Part shown: positions 34,675 to 42,837 of the stretch, piece after piece
How positions within the stretch are numbered: position 1 is the first letter of the stretch
How the letters are laid out: each line of letters opens with the position of its first letter
From: Streptomyces longisporoflavus
GTDB lineage: Bacteria; Actinomycetota; Actinomycetes; Streptomycetales; Streptomycetaceae
DNA: 64,000 bases
Assembly (NCBI RefSeq): GCF_014649775.1
Contig: NZ_BMTR01000007.1
Coordinates: 1-64,000 of the forward strand
Direction: 5' to 3'
Made by a program: the position numbers and the translations under genes
Notes under the pieces: generated by a model
The model's input: the letters and a program-made list of their open reading frames with translations, nothing else
Databases searched by the model: none
What the model was told of the DNA's origin: nothing

Positions 34675-35661
34675 TCAGAAAAGCACCCGCGCGAGCTGCG
34701 TGCGGGCCGCGGTCACCCGCGGGTCGTCGGAGCCGACCACTTCGAGGAGTTCGAGCAGCCGCACCCGCGCGGCGTTCCGGTCGTCGCCCGCCGTGCGCCT
34801 GACCGTTTCGATGAGCCGCCCGAAGGCGTCCTCCACATGGCCACCCACCAGGTCCAGGTCGGCGGCGGCGATCTGCGCGGCCACGTCCTCGGGACGGTCG
34901 GCGGCGTCCTTGCGGACCTGCTGGGCGTCCAGACCCTGCACGCGCTGGAGCAGTTCGGCCTGGGCGAGGCCGAGCTTGGCCTCCGTGTTGCCCGGGTCGT
35001 CGCCCAGCACATTGCGGTACGCCTGGACGGCGCCGGCCAGGTCACCCGCGTCGAGCGCCTGGACAGCGGCTTCGAGCAAGGCGTCGTACGGGCCCGCGGG
35101 CACCTCGGCGACCGCGGCCTCCTGCTGCTCCCCGCCCCCGGCGTCCGGGTCCACGACGAGACCGGTCAGGCCGAAGCGCTCCTCGCCCACCTGGATCAGC
35201 TGATCCAGGGTCTGGCGGATCTGCTCCACCGGGGCCGCGCCCTGGAAGAGCGGCAGGGCCTGTCCGGCCACCACCGCGAAGACCGCCGGGATCCCCTGGA
35301 CCCCGAACTGCTGCATCAACATCTGATTGGCGTCCACGTCGATCTTGGCGAGGACGAAACGGCCGTTGTACTCCCGCGCGAGGCCTTCGAGCAGCGGGCT
35401 CAGCTGCTTGCACGGCTCGCACCACTCGGCCCAGAAGTCGATGACGACGGGCACTTCGGTGGAACGCTGCAGGACCTCGCGCTCGAAACCGGCCTCGTCG
35501 ACGTCGATGACGAGACTCGACGGAGAGACGCCGGGCACCGAGCCCCCGCCCTGCCTGGCCGCTTCGGCGCGCGCCTGCTCCGCCTTCGCCTTGGCCTCCT
35601 GGGCCGCCTTCACGGCGGCGAGGTCGACGACTCCGCTCATGGACATGTTCCGTGGCTGCAT
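34675..35661 (-). CDS. Thioredoxin domain plus TPR protein (CnoX/YbbN-like)
   Basis: 328 aa. Ala/Gln/Lys-rich lead (1-45), a thioredoxin domain (50-155) with DFWAEWCEPCKQLSPLL (Cys81/Cys84, glutamate between) and GIPAVFAVVAG, then TPR-like helices (185-328; LEAAVQALDAGDLAGAVQAYRNVL, DDPGNTEAKLGLAQAEL). Relatives are holdase co-chaperones that protect proteins in oxidative stress. ATG 35661 with GGGAGG nine bases upstream. Confidence 0.88.
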   Translation of the reverse strand: MQPRNMSMSGVVDLAAVKAAQEAKAKAEQARAEAARQGGGSVPGVSPSSLVIDVDEAGFEREVLQRSTEVPVVIDFWAEWCEPCKQLSPLLEGLAREYNGRFVLAKIDVDANQMLMQQFGVQGIPAVFAVVAGQALPLFQGAAPVEQIRQTLDQLIQVGEERFGLTGLVVDPDAGGGEQQEAAVAEVPAGPYDALLEAAVQALDAGDLAGAVQAYRNVLGDDPGNTEAKLGLAQAELLQRVQGLDAQQVRKDAADRPEDVAAQIAAADLDLVGGHVEDAFGRLIETVRRTAGDDRNAARVRLLELLEVVGSDDPRVTAARTQLARVLF

Positions 35662-35912
35662 AAGTACATCCTCCCCCAAGCCGTACGGGAACCGCGCCCG
35701 TCCGAAGCCCCCCGCCGGATTGCGGGGCCGCGGACGGCCGTGGCGCCAAGGTCCCGAGGAGGACCGATGGTTGTCGGCGCAGGGTCCCCACCCTGTTGCC
35801 GGTGCTTGTCGCTCTGGTGTGGCTACGTGTCGCTGTGGTGTCGCTGTGGTTGTCACCCGGCGAAAGAGCGTGGGCGCCGAGGAGTTGCCGTTCGTCCCGC
35901 CCACATCTCTTT

Positions 35913-35929
35913 CGCTACGAGTCGTAGCG
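35913..35929. promoter_or_regulatory. Perfect palindrome between thioredoxin-TPR and tetR genes
   Basis: CGCTACGA-G-TCGTAGCG, 8-bp arms around one base, in the divergent intergenic region (252 bases from one start, 117 from the other). Candidate operator, for example of the TetR protein next to it. Confidence 0.5.
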
Positions 35930-36046
35930 TAACTGCCATGGACTGCCGCGTGGGCGGCGGGCCTGCGCGAATGTCGGTGATCTGCCTCACTCGCCGCAGG
36001 TCGTAACGGCTCCGGCCCGCTCCGTACTGGCCGGTATGGTCACGGG

Positions 36047-36679
36047 ATGCAGAGCCGCATCCCCCCTTCCGCCCGCACCGGCGGCCGTCCCCGCAACGCG
36101 GCGGCGGACACCGCGATCCTGGAGTCGACCCGTCAGGCCCTGGTCGATCTCGGCTGGTCCAAGCTGACCCTCGGCGACGTGGCCGCCCGCGCGGGCGTGG
36201 CCAAGACGACGCTCTACCGGCGCTGGGCGGGCAAGAGCGAGCTGGTCGTGGACGCGGTGGCGGAACTCTTCGACGAGCTCGAACTGCCGGACCGCGGCAG
36301 CCTGGCCGCGGACATCGAGGGCGTGGTGCTCCAGTTCGCGGCGCTGCTGGGCCGTCCGGAGACGAAGACCGCGCTGATGGCGGTGGTCGCCGAGTCGACG
36401 TCGGACGAGCCGCTGCGCGAGCGGATCCGTACGTCGATCGTGGACCGCCAGAAGCGGTTGGTCCTCGCGGGGCGGAAGCGGGCGCAGGAGCGGGGTGAAC
36501 TCCCCCCGGAGCCGGACCCCGCCGCCGCGGGTCACACGGCCGACCTCATCTTCGACGTCATCGCCGGCGCGGTGGTCCACCGCGCTCTGGTCAGCGCGGA
36601 GCCGGTGGACGAGGAGTGGGCCCACCGCTTTACGTTGCTCTTGCTCGGGGGGTTGGCTGCGGCTACGTCCCGGCCTTGA
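36047..36679 (+). CDS. TetR-family transcriptional regulator
   Basis: 210 aa. HTH region LGDVAARAGVAKTTLYRRWAGKSELVVDAV at about 40-69, then an all-helical ligand domain (DUF-like TetR_C, RSSIVDRQKRLVLAGRKRAQERGE type). ATG start. Divergent from the thioredoxin-TPR gene; the target is unknown. Followed by the composite palindrome at 36771. Confidence 0.9.
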   Translation: MQSRIPPSARTGGRPRNAAADTAILESTRQALVDLGWSKLTLGDVAARAGVAKTTLYRRWAGKSELVVDAVAELFDELELPDRGSLAADIEGVVLQFAALLGRPETKTALMAVVAESTSDEPLRERIRTSIVDRQKRLVLAGRKRAQERGELPPEPDPAAAGHTADLIFDVIAGAVVHRALVSAEPVDEEWAHRFTLLLLGGLAAATSRP

Positions 36680-36770
36680 CTGGCCGGGGGCCTTCAGCGG
36701 CCCCCTCCCTGCCGCTTAGCGCTGCGGCTGCGCTGCCGATGCGGGTGCGGGTGCGATTCAGCCGGTCCTG

Positions 36771-36866
36771 TCCCGCCGCTTCGCGGCGGATTGTCCCCAC
36801 CCACCCACCCGTGATCCGGGGTGATCGGGTGGGTGGGCGGGAGACATCCGCCGCGAAGCGGCGGGA
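36771..36866. repeat. Composite palindromic element, copy 1
   Basis: 96 bp. Outer arms 36771-36791 and 36846-36866 are perfectly complementary over 21 bp and each is itself a small hairpin (CCGCCGC-TTC-GCGGCGG). Between them lies an imperfect inner stem of CCCACCCACCCG type pairing with CGGGTGGGTGGG. It sits between the convergent tetR and epimerase genes. A second copy is at 59862-59953. Confidence 0.88.
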
Positions 36867-37090
36867 CAGGGGACGCCCACCAGCCCGCAGGTGGCGGGAC
36901 AGGGGACAGCCCCACCAGCGCAGGCGGCAGGACAGGGCACGCCCCACCAACCCGCAGGCGGCGGGACAGGGGATGCCCCACCAACCCGCAGGCAGCGAGA
37001 CAAGGCACGCCCCACCAGCCGGCAGCGGGACAAGGGACCGCCCCACCAACCCGCAGGCAGCGGGACAAGGCCCCCACCAGCCCCGCAAGT
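36861..37090. repeat. Seven tandem 30-35 bp repeats
   Basis: Units begin GCGGGAC (or GCAGGAC, GCGAGAC) at 36861, 36894, 36927, 36961, 36995, 37025 and 37060, with consensus GCGGGACAGGGGACGCCCCA then CCAACCCGCAGGCG. The first unit shares its start with the right arm of the composite palindrome; the last ends 8 bases before the stop of the next gene. No coding bias in any frame. Confidence 0.9.
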
Positions 37091-37098
37091 GAAGCTGC

Positions 37099-38106
37099 TC
37101 AGACCTGGTAGCGGTCGGCGGGGAAGAGATGGAGGTTCTCCGCGACCCACGCGGACGTCCGCCGCAAGCCCTCGCCCAAGGAAACCGACGGGCTCCAGCC
37201 CGTCCAAGCTCGCGCCCTGGAGTTGTCCGAAAGCAGCCGCCGCACCTCGCTGCCCGAGGGCCGCAGGCGGGACGGGTCGACGACCACCTCCGCCTCGCGG
37301 CCGGACGCCGCGATCAACGCCTCCGCCAGGTCACCGACGGATATCTCCCGCCCCACCCCGAGGTTCACCGCATGCCCGAGAGCCTCCTCGCACGCCGCGA
37401 GCGCCATGAAGCCGCGCGCGGTGTCCGTCACGTACGTGAAGTCCCGCGTGGGCGTCAGCGAGCCCAGCTTGATCTCCCGCGCACCGGAGTGCAGTTGGGC
37501 GAGGATCGTGGGGATCACCGCACGGGCCGACTGCCGCGGACCGTACGTGTTGAAGGGCCGTACCACCGTCACCGGCAGCTCGAAGGCGTGGAAGTGGGAC
37601 AGCGCCATCATGTCGGCGCCGATCTTCGACGCGGAGTACGGGGATTGGGGCTGGAGGGGGTGGTCCTCGCTGATGGGTGCCGTCAGTGCCGTCCCGTACA
37701 CCTCGCTCGTGGACGTGTGGACGAGCCGCCGTACCGAGTGCCGCCCGCACGCCTCCGCGACGTTCTCGGTGCCGACGACGTTCGTCTGGACGTATGCCCC
37801 CGGTGAGTCGTACGAGTAGGGGATGCCGATCAGCGCGGCCAGGTGGAAGACCGTGTCGCAGCCCGCCACCGCGTCCATCACGCGCCCCGCGTCCCGTACG
37901 TCGCCCGCGAGCATCTCGACCCGCGGGTCCCCGAGGAGATGGGCGAGGTGCCCCTTCTCCCCGTACGGCTTGTAGTGCACGAAGGCGCGGACCTTCGCCC
38001 CCTGTTCCAGGAGCAGATCGACGAGCGTCGAGCCGATGAAGCCCTCCGCCCCGGTGACCAGGACCGTGCGGCCCGCCCAGCTGAAGGTGCCGTCGTTGCT
38101 GCTCAT
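37099..38106 (-). CDS. NAD-dependent epimerase/dehydratase (LegB-like)
   Basis: 335 aa extended short-chain dehydrogenase. VLVTGAEGFIGSTLVDLLLE (NAD loop), VFHLAALIGIPYSYDSP, TSTSEVYG and catalytic YSASKIGAD with VRPFNTYGPRQSARAVIP. The overall pattern fits the LegB type of UDP-sugar 4,6-dehydratase rather than GalE. Start ATG overlaps the stop of the MurG-like gene (ATGA), so the two make one unit. Probably modifies a nucleotide sugar for a surface glycan. Confidence 0.88.
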   Translation of the reverse strand: MSSNDGTFSWAGRTVLVTGAEGFIGSTLVDLLLEQGAKVRAFVHYKPYGEKGHLAHLLGDPRVEMLAGDVRDAGRVMDAVAGCDTVFHLAALIGIPYSYDSPGAYVQTNVVGTENVAEACGRHSVRRLVHTSTSEVYGTALTAPISEDHPLQPQSPYSASKIGADMMALSHFHAFELPVTVVRPFNTYGPRQSARAVIPTILAQLHSGAREIKLGSLTPTRDFTYVTDTARGFMALAACEEALGHAVNLGVGREISVGDLAEALIAASGREAEVVVDPSRLRPSGSEVRRLLSDNSRARAWTGWSPSVSLGEGLRRTSAWVAENLHLFPADRYQV

Positions 38107-39305
38107 GCGTACTCCAAGTGCGGGGTGAGGTGGGTGAGTTCGATGACCCGCGCGGCCAGCAGGTCGGCGGCCCGCGCGTGCGGGCCCGGATCGGCCGCCC
38201 CGCTCATCGCGGCGAGCCGCGCCGGATCGGCGAGCAGCGGTCCGACGAGTTCGGCGAGCCGCGCCGCCGTCGTCTCGCCGTCGGGGAGGAGCAGCCCCGC
38301 GCCCGCGTCGGACAGGACCCGCGCGTTGTGGGTCTGGTGGTCGCCGGGGGCGTGCGGGTAGGGGACGAGGACGGCCGGGACGCCCGTGGCGGCGAGTTCG
38401 GCGACCGTCGCCGAACCGGCACGGCAGACGACCAGGTCGGCGGCGGCGTACGCGAGGTCCATCCGGTCCAGGTAGGGAACGGCGCGAGCCGTCGCCTCCA
38501 CGCCCGCCTCCGTAAGGCGTCGCCGCGTCTCGTCGAGGGCCGCGGGCCCGGTCTTGATGAGGAGCTGTACGTCGTCGCGGTGCCGCCAGCGCTCCGCGAG
38601 CCCCACGGCCGCCTCGGTGAGCCGGGCCGCGCCGAGGCTGCCGCCGTTGAAGAGCAGCAGCCGGGCTCCCTGCGGCACCCCGAACTCCCGGCGGGCCTCG
38701 GCCCGCAGCGCGCCCCGGTCGAGCGCGGCGAGCGGCGCCGCGATGGGCATCCCGGTGGTGTACGCGTGCTCGCCGCCCGGCAGATGCTTCCGGCTGCGGT
38801 CGAAGGCGACGGCGATGTTCGGGGTGAGGCGGGCCGCGAAACGGTTGGCGCGGCCGGGGACGGCGTTGGACTCGTGGATGAGGCTCGGGAGGCCGGCCAT
38901 CCTGGCGCCGACGATGACGGGAGCGCTGGGGTAACCGCCCATCCCGACGGCGACCTGCGCGCCCTGTTCCCGCAGGATCGCCCGGCACTGGGCGCCGGAC
39001 TTCACCAAGGCGGCGGGCAGCAGGAACCGCCTGGCGCCGAGGGACGGGTCGAACGGGATCATGTCGACGGTGTGGAGGCGGTATCCGGCGTCCGGTATCA
39101 GCCGGGTCTCGAGACCCCGTTCCGTGCCGACGAAGGAGACGACCGCGCCCGGCACGGCCCGCCGCAGGGCATCGGCGAGGGCGAGCCCCGGATAGATGTG
39201 CCCGCCGGTGCCGCCCGCGCCGATGACGACGGAGAGAGGAGCGCGGGCCCCGGCCCGGGGAGCACGCGCCGCTCCCCCGGGAATTCGCATATCGGGTGTT
39301 CGCAT
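38103..39305 (-). CDS. MurG-like UDP-GlcNAc glycosyltransferase
   Basis: 400 aa GT-B enzyme. After a 24-residue basic lead come VVIGAGGTGGHIYPGLALAD, GMGGYPSAPVIV, HESNAVPGRANR, FNGGSLGAARL, CRAGSATVAELAATGVP and YPHAPGDHQTHNA, all hallmarks of MurG, which adds GlcNAc to lipid I. No cell-wall genes surround it, so it is more likely a paralogue acting with the LegB-like dehydratase on another undecaprenyl-linked glycan. ATG 39305; an in-frame ATG lies 15 bases inside. Confidence 0.87.
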   Translation of the reverse strand: MRTPDMRIPGGAARAPRAGARAPLSVVIGAGGTGGHIYPGLALADALRRAVPGAVVSFVGTERGLETRLIPDAGYRLHTVDMIPFDPSLGARRFLLPAALVKSGAQCRAILREQGAQVAVGMGGYPSAPVIVGARMAGLPSLIHESNAVPGRANRFAARLTPNIAVAFDRSRKHLPGGEHAYTTGMPIAAPLAALDRGALRAEARREFGVPQGARLLLFNGGSLGAARLTEAAVGLAERWRHRDDVQLLIKTGPAALDETRRRLTEAGVEATARAVPYLDRMDLAYAAADLVVCRAGSATVAELAATGVPAVLVPYPHAPGDHQTHNARVLSDAGAGLLLPDGETTAARLAELVGPLLADPARLAAMSGAADPGPHARAADLLAARVIELTHLTPHLEYA

Positions 39306-39369
39306 GGCAATGGAGCATCACGAGCAGGTCTAAGAGGGTTTTAAGAGCCGCGTTTGGCACCTTGGGTCC

Positions 39370-40110
39370 ATGAGTTTCCCGAGCAGGCCGGGCCCACCCG
39401 TGACCGGCGGCGGCCCGCCGCCCGCCAAGATCCTCGTCGTCGACGACGACCCCGAGGTCCGGGCGGCGGTCGAGGACGGTCTCACGATCGAGGGGCACCT
39501 GGTGCGCGGCGCCGAGGACGGCAGCCGCGCGCTCGGCGCCATCGCCCGCTGGGAGCCGGACCTCGTGGTTCTGGACGTGATGATGCCGGTCATGGACGGC
39601 CTCGCCGTCTGCCGTCAGATGCGCGCCCTCGGCGACCGCACGCCGGTCCTCGTGCTCACCGCCCTCGGCTCCGTCAGCGAGCGCGTCGACGGCCTCGACG
39701 CGGGCGCCGACGACTATCTGGTGAAGCCCTTCGCCCTCGACGAGCTCGTCGCCCGCGTCCGCGCCCTGCTGCGCCGCGCGGCCCCCGGGCCGCACTCCCC
39801 CGCCGAGGGCGACGACCTCTCGTACGGCGATCTGGTCCTGGACCCGTCGACCCGTACCGGCCGCCGCGGCCACCGCTCGGTCGAGTTCAGCCGCACCGAG
39901 TTCACCCTGCTCGAACTGCTCCTGCGCAACGCGGGGCAGGTCCTTCCGCGCGAGCTCATCCAGGAGTCGGTCTGGGGACGCGACTTCGGGCCCGACTCCA
40001 ACTCCCTCGCCGTGTACGTCGGTTACCTGCGCCGCAAGCTGGAGGCGGGCGGCGAGCCGCGCCTCGTGCACACCGTGCACGGCGTCGGCTACCGGCTCGG
40101 CAGCCCGTGA
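39370..40110 (+). CDS. OmpR-family response regulator (MprA-like)
   Basis: 246 aa. A 19-residue Pro/Gly lead, a receiver with Asp69 in LVVLDVMMP and lysine in YLVKPFALDELVAR, and a winged-helix DNA-binding domain (140-240; RTEFTLLELLLRNAGQVLPRELI, YVGYLRRKLE, GVGYRL). ATG 39370. Stop overlaps the kinase start as GTGA. Divergent from the MurG-like gene with 64 bases between. Confidence 0.93.
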   Translation: MSFPSRPGPPVTGGGPPPAKILVVDDDPEVRAAVEDGLTIEGHLVRGAEDGSRALGAIARWEPDLVVLDVMMPVMDGLAVCRQMRALGDRTPVLVLTALGSVSERVDGLDAGADDYLVKPFALDELVARVRALLRRAAPGPHSPAEGDDLSYGDLVLDPSTRTGRRGHRSVEFSRTEFTLLELLLRNAGQVLPRELIQESVWGRDFGPDSNSLAVYVGYLRRKLEAGGEPRLVHTVHGVGYRLGSP

Positions 40111-41492
40111 GCGCCCGGCGCAGGCTCGGCGCCCGGTGGCGGCGCAGGCGCCCGCTGCGCACCCGGCTGGCGCTCGCCGCGGCGGCGGCCGTCGCCCTTG
40201 TCGCGGTCGGGGTGTGCGTGGCCGCGTTCCTCGTCATCCGCTACAAGCTCTACCAGCAGCTCGACCAGAACCTCACCCAGTCGGCGACCCTCATCGCGCA
40301 GCAGCGGAACTTCGACGACGAGCCGGGCGTCGTCACGGGCGAGTGCCGCTATCTGGGCGCCCCCGCCTGTTCGCAGATCGTCCCCGCCGACCCCGCGGAC
40401 GACCCCGCGAAGCCGTATCTGCTGCCGGTGGCCGCGTCCACGCGGGAGGTCGCGAAGGGGCAGGCGGCGCCGTACTACACGAGCCTCACGCTGCACGGGC
40501 GGCCGACCCGGATGTACACCACCCACTACGGCAAGGGTGACGCCGTGCAGGTGGCTTTGCGCGCCGACATCGCCGAGCGCGGCGTGCGGCAGGCCGCGGG
40601 GCTCCTGTCCGCGGTGGGCGGCGCCGGCGTGCTCCTGTCGGGGCTCGGCGGCTACTGGGTCTCGCGCACCGGCCTCGCCCCGGTCGCCCGCCTCACCGCC
40701 ACCGCGGAACGCATCGCGGCGACGCGTGACGCCCGCCACCGCATCGAGCTGCCGCCGGGTCCGCCGGGCGGCGAGGACGAGGTGACCCGGCTCGCGGCGT
40801 CGTTCAACGCGATGCTGGCCGAGCTGGAGAAGTCGGTCACCGCACAACGGCGCCTGGTCGCCGACGCCTCGCACGAGCTGCGCACTCCGTTGACCGCGCT
40901 GCGTACGAACGCCGAACTCCTCGCCCGCGCCGACCGGTTGACCGACACGCAGCGCGAGCGGGCGTCCGGCGCCCTCGCACGCCAGCTCCGCGAGGTCACC
41001 GGCATGGTCAACGACCTGATCGAGCTGGCACGCGACGAGGAGCCGCAGCCCCTCCTTGAGGAGGTGCGGCTCGCTCCCCTGGTCGCCCACGTCGTGGACG
41101 CGGCGCGCGGCCACTGGCCGCAGGTGCCGTTCACGCTGCACGTGACGCCGGACGCCGAGGCCCTGAGCTTCCCCGGTGTCCCGGCACGGCTGTCCCGCCT
41201 CGTCACCAACCTGGTGGACAACGCGGCCAAGTTCAGCCCGCCGGGCACGCCCGTGGAGGTCTCCCTCTCCCCCGCCGGCCTGACGGTCCGCGACCACGGA
41301 CCCGGCATCGCGGCGGAGGACCTGCCGTACGTCTTCGACCGCTTCTACCGTGCCGAGAAGGCCCGCGCCCTGCCGGGCTCGGGCCTCGGTCTCGCGATGG
41401 CCCGCCAGATCGCCCACGCGCACGGAGCGGAACTCACGGCGGAGGGGGCGCCGGGCGGGGGCGCGCTGTTCAGGCTGACGCCGCCCGGCTAG
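40107..41492 (+). CDS. Sensor histidine kinase (MprB-like)
   Basis: 461 aa. TM1 at 19-45, an outer loop with two cysteines (ECRYLGAPAC, 79-88) that may form a disulfide, TM2 near 163-186, HAMP, then phospho-acceptor His256 in ADASHELRTPLTALRTNAEL, N box LVTNLVDNAAKF and G boxes DHGPGIA and GSGLGLAMAR. GTG start overlapping the regulator stop. Ends at TAG inside a CTAG shared with the convergent hydrolase gene. Confidence 0.92.
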   Translation: MSARRRLGARWRRRRPLRTRLALAAAAAVALVAVGVCVAAFLVIRYKLYQQLDQNLTQSATLIAQQRNFDDEPGVVTGECRYLGAPACSQIVPADPADDPAKPYLLPVAASTREVAKGQAAPYYTSLTLHGRPTRMYTTHYGKGDAVQVALRADIAERGVRQAAGLLSAVGGAGVLLSGLGGYWVSRTGLAPVARLTATAERIAATRDARHRIELPPGPPGGEDEVTRLAASFNAMLAELEKSVTAQRRLVADASHELRTPLTALRTNAELLARADRLTDTQRERASGALARQLREVTGMVNDLIELARDEEPQPLLEEVRLAPLVAHVVDAARGHWPQVPFTLHVTPDAEALSFPGVPARLSRLVTNLVDNAAKFSPPGTPVEVSLSPAGLTVRDHGPGIAAEDLPYVFDRFYRAEKARALPGSGLGLAMARQIAHAHGAELTAEGAPGGGALFRLTPPG

Positions 41493-42598
41493 TTGTTCTT
41501 CCAGGCGCAGCTGCCCAGCGTCGCCTTGCCCTTGGCGCCCTTCGCGAGGAGCCGGTCGGCCTCGTCGGCGGGCAGGACGCGCGTGTGTTTGCCGCGGCAG
41601 ATGACCGTACGGTCGCCGTGCCCGGCCAGGTCGACCAGGATCTGGTCCCAGTGGCGGTACTGCACGTCGTGCCCGGAGTCCGCGTACGTCCGCACCTTCG
41701 CCTTGCCGGGCAGCGCGTCCTGCCAGGTCTTGAGGGTCGCCGGCGGCACCGTCGTGTCCTTCTCGCCGCCGTAGAGGTAGACGGGCGCGTCGAGCTTCGA
41801 CAGATCCGGGCCCGGACGCCCGCAGTACAGCTTCTGCTCGTGCACCTGCGGCGCGGGGTCGGCCTGCTGGCCGCGCTGGTTGTAGGTCCGCGCGCCTTCC
41901 TCGTACGCCGTGTCGGCGAAGCCCGGTATCGACTTGACGGGGCTGTCGTCCGGGAAGGCCCACCACTTGCGCGGGTCCTTGATGGAGTCCTTCACGGTGT
42001 CGGCGAGTGCGTCGTCGGACATCGAGCAGTACTCGGGCTTCGCGCCGTAGGGCGGCAGGGCCGCCGCGAGGTGCAGGGCCGATACGCGCTCGGGGGCGCG
42101 CCCGGCGAGCTCCGCCGCGTAGGGGCCGCCGCCCGAGATGGCGATCACGCTGACGTCGTCCACGCCGAGCTTGTCGAGTACTTCGAGGGTGTCGTCGGCG
42201 AAGTCCGCCTTGCCGAGCTTCTCGTCGTACTCCGTGTCGCCGAAGCCGTTGCGCTCGACGGAGATGAGGCGCAGGCCGAGGTCCTCGCGCGTCGAACGGA
42301 AGAAGTCCGTCATGTGCGCGGCGCGGGCGCTCGTGCCGGTGCCGCCTATGAAGAGGACGGGCTTGCCCTTCTTGTTCCCCGTGTCGGAGTAGTGGGCCGT
42401 CCGGCCGTTCGAGAGCTTCGCCGCGTGCACGGCGGGGCCGAGCGAGTCGAAGGTGTCCTGCACCTTGGGCTCCGCCGGCGGGCTCGCACTGACCTCACCC
42501 GAGCCGTACACCGTCAGCGCGCCGAGCAGGGTGACGGTGGCGGCTCCGATGGCGATCACAGCGGTACGAGTGGGGCCGGGCAGGCTCACGGGTGACAC
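41489..42598 (-). CDS. Secreted or anchored alpha/beta hydrolase
   Basis: 369 aa. N-terminal hydrophobic segment (AVIAIGAATVTLLGALTVYG, 13-32). Alpha/beta hydrolase fold with LFIGGTGTSA (oxyanion region), nucleophile elbow AISGGGPYA (Ser155), a helical cap holding cysteines (KPEYCSM, KLYCGRP), YLYGGEKDTTVPP with the acid aspartate and SGHDVQYRHW with the histidine. Extra cysteines near the C-terminus (VICRG, SCAWKNN). Substrate unknown. GTG start. Confidence 0.85.
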   Translation of the reverse strand: MSPVSLPGPTRTAVIAIGAATVTLLGALTVYGSGEVSASPPAEPKVQDTFDSLGPAVHAAKLSNGRTAHYSDTGNKKGKPVLFIGGTGTSARAAHMTDFFRSTREDLGLRLISVERNGFGDTEYDEKLGKADFADDTLEVLDKLGVDDVSVIAISGGGPYAAELAGRAPERVSALHLAAALPPYGAKPEYCSMSDDALADTVKDSIKDPRKWWAFPDDSPVKSIPGFADTAYEEGARTYNQRGQQADPAPQVHEQKLYCGRPGPDLSKLDAPVYLYGGEKDTTVPPATLKTWQDALPGKAKVRTYADSGHDVQYRHWDQILVDLAGHGDRTVICRGKHTRVLPADEADRLLAKGAKGKATLGSCAWKNN

Positions 42599-42699
42599 AG
42601 GGTGACTCCAGGGGCAGGAGGGACTGACGCGAGCGCGCGCCTACCCAGCTCCTTGCATCTGACACCAACAACTTTCAGCCGAACTCCGGCGGGCGCCCC

Positions 42700-42830
42700 T
42701 TCAGGGGCGCGGGACTGTGACACATGCGGCTCCGCCGCGCGGGCACGACCAGCCACGACGGGCCTTTAAGGGGCGCGGGGAACTGCGCGACCAGCCACAA
42801 TGGCCCCGCAGATCCCCACGCGCCTAAAGC
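42700..42830. repeat. Interspersed Streptomyces GGGGCGCGGG-type repeat, two partial copies
   Basis: GGGGCGCGGG at 42704 and 42770, each followed by an ACTG segment and by CGACCAGCCAC(G/A)A (42746 and 42789). I recognise this as a widely dispersed intergenic repeat of Streptomyces genomes. It lies between the hydrolase start and the icmA stop. Confidence 0.65.
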
Positions 42831-42837
42831 ACCCGAG

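Noticed and set aside
36861..37090. CRISPR-like array
   Set aside because: Units are contiguous without unique spacers, diverged and irregular in length; no cas genes nearby.
36821..37409. Open frames over the seven-copy repeat, proline/glutamine-rich
   Set aside because: They only mirror the tandem repeat and have no ribosome-binding site; treated as non-coding.
38107..40080. Upstream extension of the LegB-like frame to give a 993-residue protein
   Set aside because: The extension is the shadow of the MurG-like and response regulator genes; the true start is the ATG overlapping the MurG-like stop.
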